A stretch of DNA of 7,364 nt from Litorimonas sp964435725 (GTDB lineage Bacteria; Pseudomonadota; Alphaproteobacteria; Caulobacterales; Maricaulaceae). A model generated the notes under the pieces. It saw nothing but the letters and a program-made list of their open reading frames with translations. It did no database searches and was not told the origin of the DNA. The translations under genes and the position numbers were made by a program. Positions 1 to 6,421 of this stretch are shown here, piece after piece (the first letter of the stretch is position 1; each line of letters starts with the position of its first letter). The DNA lies in NCBI GenBank assembly GCA_964435725.1, contig CAYTAJ010000101.1, positions 1 to 7,364 on the forward strand, read 5' to 3'.

Positions 1-2551
1 GCGTTTGCAGCCACTCAATGTCTTTTGACGCGTCTTCATCTATCAATTCATCCGATAGCTCTGGCCATGGGGCGACTATCAAATGGCTCTCACGGTCTTC
101 TGCAATCTTGCCCCAAAGCTCTTCAGTGATGAAGGGCATGAAGGGGTGAAGGAGTTTGAGAATTTGGTCGAGCACCCATGCGAATGTTGCTTGAGTTTCT
201 TCTTTTTCTTTGCCGTCTTCGCCTGATAGAATCGGTTTGGAGATTTCCAAATACCACGCACAGAATGTGTCCCATGTGAATTTATAGGCGGCATCGGCGG
301 CGTCATTAAAACGGTAGTTTTCGATACAGCGCGAAACCTCTGCGACGGTTTTGACGGTCTCTGAGACTATCCATTTATTCATTGGCAGTTTGGCCCAAGC
401 GGGGTCCCAAACTTTGGGCTTGCACCCATTCATCTGACCAAAGCTCGCCGCAGACCAGAGCTTAGTGCCGAAATTGCGATAGCCTGCGATACGGTCAACG
501 GAGAGGCGGATATTGCGCCCCTGCCCCGCCATGCTCGCGAGCGTAAAGCGCAGCGCATCCGCGCCATAAGGTTCAAATCCGTCGGGATATTGCTTGCGTG
601 TCGTTTTTTCGATTTGTGGGGCTTTCTCCGGGTTTTTGAGGCCACGTGTGCGTTTGGCGACGAGGTCATCCGCACTGACGCCATCAATCAGGTCGAGCGG
701 ATCGAGCGTATTGCCGATGGATTTCGACATTTTCTTACCTTGTTCATCGAGGACGAGCGCATGGATATAGACATCCTTAAACGGCACCTCTTCCATGAAA
801 TGGAGACCCTGCATCATCATCCGCGCCACCCAGAAGAAGATAATATCAAAGGCGGTAACGAGGACAGACGTCGGATAGAAGCGCTCAAGCTCCTCGGTGT
901 TTTCGGGCCAGCCAAGCGTGGAGAATGGCCAGAGACCGGAAGAGAACCATGTGTCTAGAACGTCAGGGTCTCGAAGTAGCTTGATATTTTGACCATCATC
1001 ATCGTTAGGTAAATTTCGCCAAACTTCATTGCTTTCCTCTTCTTCCCCAATCAAAACTGCATCTGCGTTAAACTCTCCATAGAAAATAGAAGCTTTCTCA
1101 AGTGCCTGTTTAAAAGTTTCAGCGACAAAAATTTCTGGTTTATCCCAGTCCCATACTTCTAAGGTAGCGGGTTCTTCACCAGTGTAATTTACTTTAGTGA
1201 GCGATGGTCCGTACCATGCAGAAATACGATGCCCCCACCACAATTGCCGCGAGATACACCAAGGCTGAATATCCTTCATCCAATGATCATAGGTTTTCTT
1301 CCAGTTCTCTGGAATGAATTTCGTGGTGCCATCATCAACTTTTGTCATCGCCTCCTTGGCGAGCTTTTCGGCGTCGACAAACCATTGATCCGTTAACATC
1401 GGCTCAATCACCACGCCCGAGCGATCGCCATAGGGCTGCATGATTTTCTTATCTTCAACCTTAATCAACAGGCCTTCGGCATCAATATCCGCGACCACGG
1501 CTTTGCGCGCTTTGAAACGGTCCATGCCGACATATTTCTCGGGCATAATTTCGGAGGCAATCATCTCACCGCGTGTCCCCATGAGGGAGTACATCGGAAT
1601 GTCATTCCGCTTGGCGACTTCATAATCGTTGAAATCATGCGCGCCGGTGATTTTGACGGCGCCAGAACCGAAATCCATATCGGGATATTCATCTGTGATA
1701 ATCGGGATGAGGCGATCTGCGAGGGGCAAGCGCACCATTTTCCCAACAATCGGCGCATAGCGTTCATCATCAGGATGTACCGCCACCGCACCGTCACCCA
1801 ACATGGTTTCAGGACGCGTTGTCGCGATAGAGATATAATCGCGCTCTTCTTCGAGCACGACATTACCGTCTTCATCCTTCTCTATATAGGTATAGGTTTC
1901 GCCACCTTCGAGCGGGTATTTGAAATGCCAAAAATGACCGTCTTTTTCGATGTTCTCGACTTCCAGGTCTGAAATCGCCGTTTGGAAATGCGGGTCCCAA
2001 TTGACGAGGCGCTTATCGCGGTAAATGAGCCCCGCTTCATACATATCGACGAAAGACTTTGTGACGGCTTCGGCCATATTATCATCGGGGTCGTTAGGAT
2101 CGCCTAAAGTGAATTTTTCCCGTGACCAATCGCAAGACGAGCCCAAGCGACGAAGTTGGTTAAAGATATTGCCGCCGCTTTCTTCTTTCCACGCCCAGAC
2201 ATGTTCCAGAAATTCCTCACGGCCCATATCTTTGCGCGCCTTGCCTTCGCCCGCGAGCTTTCGTTCAACAACCATTTGCGTGGCAATACCGGCATGGTCC
2301 ATGCCCGGTTGCCAGAGAACGGCTTTTCCTTTCATGCGATTGTAGCGCGTCAGTGCATCCATAATCGTATTGTTGAGCGCATGGCCCATATGCAGGCTGC
2401 CCGTGACATTGGGCGGCGGAATAACAATGCAGAAATTATCGTCCTTGGTATCCTCAGGCTTAGCCGCGCGAGGCTTAAAATGCCCGGCCTCTTCCCACAT
2501 TTTATAAAGGCGAGGTTCGGCCTCTTTCGGATCAAATTTATTATCCAACAT
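1..2551 (-). CDS. valS: Valyl-tRNA synthetase, 5' 850 codons (3' end beyond window)
   Basis: Class Ia aminoacyl-tRNA synthetase that charges tRNA-Val in the cytoplasm and edits mischarged threonine. The frame is open for 850 codons from the ATG at 2549-2551 to the left edge; I checked every codon and found no stop. Visible landmarks: PPPNVTGSLHMGHA with the HIGH-type motif HMGH at residues 54-57; the CP1 editing-domain stretch TTRPETMLGD from residue 244; WCISRQLWWGHRI at 431-443; DTWFSS at 533-538; and KMSKS at 607-611, the ATP-binding loop. Residues beyond about 700 match the anticodon-binding domain, and the frame leaves the window at DIEWLQT, so roughly the last 100 residues (C-terminal coiled coil) are missing. 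The E. coli enzyme is about 950 residues. Residues 450-530 are longer and more AT-rich than usual (see findings). The ribosome binding site is weak (GAG-rich, no strong GGAGG). A terminator lies just upstream, so valS probably has its own promoter, though I cannot point to a convincing one. Confidence 0.98.
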   Translation of the reverse strand, partial: MLDNKFDPKEAEPRLYKMWEEAGHFKPRAAKPEDTKDDNFCIVIPPPNVTGSLHMGHALNNTIMDALTRYNRMKGKAVLWQPGMDHAGIATQMVVERKLAGEGKARKDMGREEFLEHVWAWKEESGGNIFNQLRRLGSSCDWSREKFTLGDPNDPDDNMAEAVTKSFVDMYEAGLIYRDKRLVNWDPHFQTAISDLEVENIEKDGHFWHFKYPLEGGETYTYIEKDEDGNVVLEEERDYISIATTRPETMLGDGAVAVHPDDERYAPIVGKMVRLPLADRLIPIITDEYPDMDFGSGAVKITGAHDFNDYEVAKRNDIPMYSLMGTRGEMIASEIMPEKYVGMDRFKARKAVVADIDAEGLLIKVEDKKIMQPYGDRSGVVIEPMLTDQWFVDAEKLAKEAMTKVDDGTTKFIPENWKKTYDHWMKDIQPWCISRQLWWGHRISAWYGPSLTKVNYTGEEPATLEVWDWDKPEIFVAETFKQALEKASIFYGEFNADAVLIGEEEESNEVWRNLPNDDDGQNIKLLRDPDVLDTWFSSGLWPFSTLGWPENTEELERFYPTSVLVTAFDIIFFWVARMMMQGLHFMEEVPFKDVYIHALVLDEQGKKMSKSIGNTLDPLDLIDGVSADDLVAKRTRGLKNPEKAPQIEKTTRKQYPDGFEPYGADALRFTLASMAGQGRNIRLSVDRIAGYRNFGTKLWSAASFGQMNGCKPKVWDPAWAKLPMNKWIVSETVKTVAEVSRCIENYRFNDAADAAYKFTWDTFCAWYLEISKPILSGEDGKEKEETQATFAWVLDQILKLLHPFMPFITEELWGKIAEDRESHLIVAPWPELSDELIDEDASKDIEWLQT

Positions 2552-2611
2552 TCTCGGTCTCTAATTTTTGGCTTACAGCCCTATTTTCGCGGGGTATCGC
2601 CTATTACGGCG

Positions 2612-2648
2612 CAAAAGAAAACCCTGCACTTTTGCCAAGCACAGGGTT
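2612..2648 (-). terminator. Rho-independent terminator downstream of popZ
   Basis: On the minus strand, AACCCTGTGC pairs with GTGCAGGGTT (2639-2648 with 2620-2629). This is a 10-bp stem with two G-U wobbles and a 9-nt loop. It runs straight into a T-rich tract, TTTTCTTTT. The orientation fits the end of the popZ transcript, 37 bases after its stop codon. There is no T-tract on the other strand, so it is not bidirectional. It separates popZ from valS and leaves about 60 bases for a valS promoter and leader. Confidence 0.85.
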
Positions 2649-2660
2649 GAAATCATCAAG

Positions 2661-2695
2661 TCCCGGCGCTTGCCGGGAAGATACTTATTTCCCGG
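2661..2695 (-). other. Mutually exclusive hairpins at the popZ stop codon
   Basis: Three short complementary segments follow each other on the minus strand. Segment A (2689-2695, CCGGGAA) covers the last popZ codons. Segment B (2672-2679, TTCCCGGC) follows the stop. Segment C (2661-2667, GCCGGGA) comes next. A pairs perfectly with B over 7 bp, enclosing the TAA stop in a 9-nt loop. B also pairs perfectly with C over 7 bp with a 4-nt loop (AAGC). The two hairpins cannot form together. The pairing is read directly from the sequence; any regulatory or RNA-stability role is inference. Confidence 0.6.
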
Positions 2696-4511
2696 AAGAG
2701 ATACGCTTCACTTCTTTTGTCACAGCACGTTCCACAATGCCTTTTAGATTAGCGTCTAGCCACTCTTTTAACATGGGACGAAGCGCTTCCATGACGAGGT
2801 CACCAATACGGTCACCGCGCTCGGCTTTGATGGCCTTTTCTTCGACGACTTCATTAAGCGACGCAAACACCTCTGACGTGGCTGTTTCGGTTACATCATC
2901 CAGAATGGCTTCTGTTTTTACTGCTCTTGGCATATCTGCCGTCTCCTCTTGTATTTCATTTAAAGTCGTTGTTTCGACACTCTCATCTGAAACGGGTTCA
3001 GAGACAGTTTGTCGCTTATCTTCAGCCGCTTTCGCTGCGACGACGGCCGCAGCGCCCAATACGCCGGCTGTCAAGCCGGTTTCCAGTACCAAATCCGGCT
3101 CGCCTTCTTCGGCAGGGCCTTCGATAATGGCAGGTTCCTCGGTAAGAGCTGTCGCTGCACTCTCAATCGCCTGAGCGTCTTGTTCTGCCGCCGCAGCAAT
3201 ATCCATGAGAGATGAGCTTTCAGCCTCTTGTAAGTTTTCCGCTTCATCCGCCGCAACACTCTCGGCGGTCGGCTCAGGGGCGGCTTCAGGCACAGGCTCT
3301 GGTTCAGGAATAATCAATTCTTCTTCGTGAGAGGCAATTTCGCTATCCAAAGTCATATCCAGAATATCGTCCAGAATATCGCCTTCATAAGATGATTCTG
3401 CATCAAGTTCTTCCGTCCTCGACAGGGCCAAGGCCATGTCCTCACTTGATTCGCTCGTCTCTACATCTGCCTCCGGCTCTGTGAGATCCTCCATCAAGGA
3501 TTTAACGAGCGGAAGGTCATTTCCGTCTGTACTGAACGCTGGCGCTTCAACTGTTTCAGCCGCTGAAGATGCCGCATCGTCTTCGACAACCAAATTATCT
3601 GCAAACTCATTGAGTAAGTCATCGATGGAGCTATCGCTTTCAGATGATAGATTATCAGTTTCGACTGTATCAGAACCAACGACTCCGGTGCTAGATGCGG
3701 CGGCTAAGCCCACCGCAGCAAGGTCTGACCCGAAAACATTTTCGCCTGAATGAGTTTCAGATAATTCGTTCACTGACGCTTCGATCTCTTGCTGAACCAC
3801 TTCATCAGGCTCTTCCGGGATATCAGCCAATAAACCTTCTAGTTCATCAAAAAGGCTGTCATCATTGTCTAATGTTTCGGCATCAACATCAGCTTCAGCA
3901 AGCGCTTCAGTCGTCTCTATTGCTTCGGTTAAATCAAATATTGAATCATCTTCGACAGCATCTCCGATAGATGAGGAGGCTTCATCAACTATTTGATTAG
4001 CAACACTTTCTGTAGCACTGACGTCATCTGGAACGTCAGGGATCTCTAAATCAAGTGCATCAAATAACGCATCATCTTCAACTGACAACTCAGCACCCGT
4101 TTCAATGACAGGAGCCTCATCAGCCACAGTGGAGTCAGCCTCACCTAATAAAGCTGATATATCCAAATCCATGACATCGCCGGATAAATCATCCGCTTCA
4201 GAGGCCGCTTCGACAATCCCTTCGTCGGCCGCGTCACCACCATCAAGCGAATTAAAAACACTATTTTCATCAAAAGCAGAAGGCGCAACATTCTGAGTTT
4301 CTTCAACAAGAGATGACACTGTAAGGTCCGGAGTCGGGTTCGCGTCTACCGCTTCGCCAAATGCAGGTGGCGTTTCTAACGCTTGCGGCTCAGCTAAATC
4401 CATGGCCTGATCATCATCCGCTATAATCTTACGGATAGAGGCCAGAATGTCTTCCATGCTGGGCTCATCCGCGAGTTCTGCGTGTCCGGTATCTGATGTC
4501 GTTTCAGACAT
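2685..4511 (-). CDS. popZ: PopZ-family polar organizing protein (DUF2497) with very long acidic linker
   Basis: PopZ forms a polar condensate that anchors the chromosome origin through ParB and recruits cell-cycle regulators in Caulobacter. From the chosen ATG the protein is 608 residues; Caulobacter PopZ has about 177. The conserved N-terminal client-binding helix, PSMEDILASIRKIIADDD, is at 17-34. The conserved C-terminal oligomerization helices, with LRPMLKEWLDANLKGIVERA, occupy about 568-605. Between them lie about 530 residues, mostly D, E, A, S, T and V. Residues 35-493 hold only two basic residues (K337, R365). A motif of type (D/E)(D/N)x(L/I/V)F(D/N) recurs at about 81, 145, 187 and 217. 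A small alanine/glycine-rich apolar patch is at 479-496. Start: the longest frame opens with TTG at 4589, inside the CtrA-type box, so it is unlikely. ATG 4511 has AAGGA 4 nt upstream and fits the family's short N-terminus. ATG 4553 (AGGTG, 7 nt upstream, 622 residues) is the main alternative. Family identity is firm; linker function is not known. Confidence 0.93.
   Translation of the reverse strand: MSETTSDTGHAELADEPSMEDILASIRKIIADDDQAMDLAEPQALETPPAFGEAVDANPTPDLTVSSLVEETQNVAPSAFDENSVFNSLDGGDAADEGIVEAASEADDLSGDVMDLDISALLGEADSTVADEAPVIETGAELSVEDDALFDALDLEIPDVPDDVSATESVANQIVDEASSSIGDAVEDDSIFDLTEAIETTEALAEADVDAETLDNDDSLFDELEGLLADIPEEPDEVVQQEIEASVNELSETHSGENVFGSDLAAVGLAAASSTGVVGSDTVETDNLSSESDSSIDDLLNEFADNLVVEDDAASSAAETVEAPAFSTDGNDLPLVKSLMEDLTEPEADVETSESSEDMALALSRTEELDAESSYEGDILDDILDMTLDSEIASHEEELIIPEPEPVPEAAPEPTAESVAADEAENLQEAESSSLMDIAAAAEQDAQAIESAATALTEEPAIIEGPAEEGEPDLVLETGLTAGVLGAAAVVAAKAAEDKRQTVSEPVSDESVETTTLNEIQEETADMPRAVKTEAILDDVTETATSEVFASLNEVVEEKAIKAERGDRIGDLVMEALRPMLKEWLDANLKGIVERAVTKEVKRISSGK
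3024..3077 (-). other. Apolar Ala/Gly/Val patch in the PopZ linker
   Basis: Encodes GLTAGVLGAAAVVAAKAA, the only sustained apolar stretch in an otherwise highly acidic linker. It is too short and too Ala/Gly-rich to call a membrane segment with confidence. Caulobacter PopZ also has an Ala/Ser-rich stretch shortly before its C-terminal helices, so this may be the diverged counterpart, an additional self-association helix. It marks the end of the nearly lysine/arginine-free region. Confidence 0.4.
3840..4271 (-). repeat. Recurring short acidic F-D motif in the PopZ linker
   Basis: Within the popZ linker four short matches to one pattern are encoded: DENSVFNSL (4245-4271), EDDALFDAL (4053-4079), EDDSIFDL (3930-3953) and DDSLFDEL (3840-3863). 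Each is an acidic pair, a small residue, an aliphatic residue, Phe, usually Asp, then Leu within two residues. A weaker relative (GENVFGSDL) follows. Two copies are followed by I-P-acidic segments (LEIPDVPDD and LADIPEEPDE), which suggests a larger degenerate unit. The repeat is at protein level; I see no long DNA direct repeat. Confidence 0.6.
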
Positions 4512-4515
4512 ATCT

Positions 4516-4520
4516 TCCTT
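4516..4520 (-). promoter_or_regulatory. Ribosome binding site favouring the popZ ATG at 4511
   Basis: AAGGA on the minus strand, 4 nt before ATG 4509-4511. The spacing is slightly short but usable. A competing AGGTG at 4561-4565 lies 7 nt before the ATG at 4553. The two candidates cannot be separated without N-terminal or transcript-start data. Similarity to the short N-termini of PopZ homologues favours 4511. Confidence 0.5.
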
Positions 4521-4582
4521 GCGTTTCATCATCGGTTTCTCCATCGAAACCATCTCTTTGCACCTTCCCCCCGAAAGCACCT

Positions 4583-4597
4583 TTAACAAAGGGTTAA
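4583..4597 (-). promoter_or_regulatory. CtrA-type binding box upstream of popZ
   Basis: The minus strand reads TTAACCCTTTGTTAA, an exact TTAA-N7-TTAA. This is the established recognition pattern of CtrA, the master cell-cycle response regulator of alphaproteobacteria. The site is also a 5-bp inverted repeat (TTAAC/GTTAA). It lies between the tolC stop (4633) and the preferred popZ start (4511), about 70-85 bases upstream of that start, a suitable place to control a popZ promoter. An exact match is expected about once per 65,000 positions at equal base frequencies. No clear -10 element is visible, so activation versus repression is open. Confidence 0.65.
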
Positions 4598-4632
4598 GAC
4601 AACACTTATGACTTGTCTAGCCGGGTAAGCAA

Positions 4633-6351
4633 TCAATTCTGGGGGGAATCAGCCTGAGACGCATTTTTTAATGTTGGCAAGTCGCGTGTGCCCTCAGTCT
4701 GGTAAGGATCGGTCTCTATCTCTGGTTTAGTCTCACCTGCAAGCGGGCTGATATCCGGCTCTTGTCCGAGAGAGGTTTCTATTGCCGTTTTACCCGCAGA
4801 AAAGACAGTTGTTATGCCTTCCACGGGTAGCTGAGCGGCTGTTGAGACAGGGGGATTGCTAAAAATAGTTTCTACAGTCTCAATGCCCGAAGACACAGCG
4901 TCTGATAGTCCATCAGCAGCACCCTCAATGGGATCAGCAATTGCCCGGTCTGAAAACGCAGTCAGGCCATCATATTTCACGGCCTCAAAATTCTTATTCG
5001 GATCATAAGGCGTCTGAACAGGCAAGTTTATACCTTGTGAGTCAAACACACCTATTGTCGCCAAGAGCTGAAATGTTGTGGCATTTACATTGCGTTCGGC
5101 ACTAATCACAGAGAGTTTTGCATTTAAAAGCTCTTGTTCTGCATCCAAAACGTCGAGCTGCGTGCGTGTGCCTACCTCTTGCTCAAGCGTCACACCTTCA
5201 AACGCAATCTCTGCGGCTTCAACTTGCTTACGGCTCGCCATGAGTGATTGTTGGGCCGCCTCTTTTTGCGCCCATATTTGCTTAATCGCCTGATCCACAG
5301 CCAATTCACGGTCGCGCGACTCAAACGCCAAGCGTGTTTTGGCATGTTTGGCTTGCCTGACGCGCGAGCTGTTTAAACCACCTGAAAATATTGGTATGCT
5401 AATTTGCGCCGTCAGTGATGCCGTTTGCGCTCGGTCAAAACTGAATAATTCCCCGCGTTGTTCTGCAACCGTTCCGTTGAGGGAGATGACAGGCTTACCC
5501 GCCGCTTTAGCCACATCAATGGCCGCCTTTCCCGCTTCTTCACTATAATAGGACGCAATCAATTCCGGATTATTCGTACGCGCCAGACGGATGGCATCTT
5601 GTAGCGTGGGCGGCAAAGCAAAAGCGGGCGTCGGCTGCAGGTCCATCGGCATACGCCCAACGATGCGTTCATAAACGGAACGCGCTGTTTGCAAATCCGC
5701 ATCCGCTTGCGCCAAACCCGCCTCTGCCAAGGCGACGCGGGATTGTGATTGTGCAATATCCGTTCGGGTGCCCTCTCCTACCTCAAAGCGGGCATTCGCT
5801 GCGTCTAGCTGTCGGGATAAGACTCTGACATTGCTTCGGCGAATACGCGCGGCTTCTTCGGCCAGCTGTACATCCAGATAGGCATTTGCCGCAGATAGAA
5901 ACAGTTGGTTTTCCGTTGCGCGCAACACTTCTCTTTGCGCCAAAATACCGGACTTGGCTTGAGATTTAAGCGCTTTGACGCGGCCCCCTTGATAGAGTGG
6001 CTGAATGACCTGCACCTGCCCTGAACGCGGGCCGTAGAAAAACGTAAGGTCAGCGGCTTCCCCCGGCCCCGGAGCTGGCCCTGATTGAATAAAATCACCC
6101 TCACCGCTGAGAACAGTCCGACTATATTGTCCGCTTGCATTGACGGTGAAGCGACCTTGCGCTCTTGCCTGAATATAATTTTCATCAACTTCACGCAGAC
6201 GCGCGCGTTCCGCCAATAGTCTCGGATTCTTATTATAAACCGAGATGAGCGCTTCTGTCAGCGTCTCAGCCTGCGCGACCTCTGCGCCTCCAAAGCCAGC
6301 CAAAAGCATCACAGTACTTAGGGCAAATGATTTAAAGGCTTGGCAGGTCAT
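4633..6351 (-). CDS. tolC: TolC-family outer-membrane efflux/secretion channel
   Basis: Trimeric outer-membrane channel protein that connects to inner-membrane pumps of RND type or to type I secretion systems. From the ATG at 6351 it has 572 residues; a GTG at 6363 would add four. Numbers here count from the GTG. The signal peptide has Lys11, a hydrophobic core and a likely cut after AEVAQA (residue 32). The mature protein starts ETLTEAL, typical of the family. The two OEP repeats are visible: QPLYQGGRV (121-129) matches IPIFSGGLNSSRV (323-335), and VGEGTRTDIAQSQSR (195-209) matches QEVGTRTQLDVLDAEQ (395-410). A Gly/Pro-rich insert (about 94-115) falls where the first extracellular loop is expected. 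Residues 441-576 form a long tail rich in P, E, T and S, beyond the usual end of the fold. It starts 58-70 bases after the methyltransferase stop and probably shares its transcript. No strong ribosome binding site precedes either start. No pump or adaptor genes are present, so the partner is unknown. Confidence 0.95.
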   Translation of the reverse strand: MTCQAFKSFALSTVMLLAGFGGAEVAQAETLTEALISVYNKNPRLLAERARLREVDENYIQARAQGRFTVNASGQYSRTVLSGEGDFIQSGPAPGPGEAADLTFFYGPRSGQVQVIQPLYQGGRVKALKSQAKSGILAQREVLRATENQLFLSAANAYLDVQLAEEAARIRRSNVRVLSRQLDAANARFEVGEGTRTDIAQSQSRVALAEAGLAQADADLQTARSVYERIVGRMPMDLQPTPAFALPPTLQDAIRLARTNNPELIASYYSEEAGKAAIDVAKAAGKPVISLNGTVAEQRGELFSFDRAQTASLTAQISIPIFSGGLNSSRVRQAKHAKTRLAFESRDRELAVDQAIKQIWAQKEAAQQSLMASRKQVEAAEIAFEGVTLEQEVGTRTQLDVLDAEQELLNAKLSVISAERNVNATTFQLLATIGVFDSQGINLPVQTPYDPNKNFEAVKYDGLTAFSDRAIADPIEGAADGLSDAVSSGIETVETIFSNPPVSTAAQLPVEGITTVFSAGKTAIETSLGQEPDISPLAGETKPEIETDPYQTEGTRDLPTLKNASQADSPQN

Positions 6352-6421
6352 ATTAAATGTCACTTAGTCAATGGGCTCGCGTGGTTTCAATTCACTATAC
6401 GCATTGACCAATCGAACAGGG

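Noticed and set aside
590..958. Plus-strand open frame of 122 codons opposite valS
   Set aside because: It lies entirely antisense to a well-conserved ValRS region that includes KMSKS, has no recognisable domain and is a frame shadow.
2156..2650. Plus-strand open frame of 164 codons opposite the valS start
   Set aside because: It is antisense to the HIGH-motif region, runs through the popZ terminator, and its protein has no family features. Shadow frame.
2632..3174. Plus-strand open frame of 180 codons rich in Ser/Thr/Ala
   Set aside because: It is the complement of the acidic popZ 3' part. The Ser/Ala-rich composition is what reverse-complemented Asp/Glu/Ala codons give.
4512..4589. N-terminal extension of PopZ from the TTG at 4589
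   Set aside because: The TTG lies inside the CtrA-type box, has no suitable ribosome binding site, and would add 26 residues absent from the typical PopZ N-terminus.
6364..6421. Separate promoter for tolC (TATAGT at 6394-6399, minus strand)
   Set aside because: No acceptable -35 hexamer lies 16-18 bases upstream of it, so read-through from the methyltransferase gene is the simpler reading.
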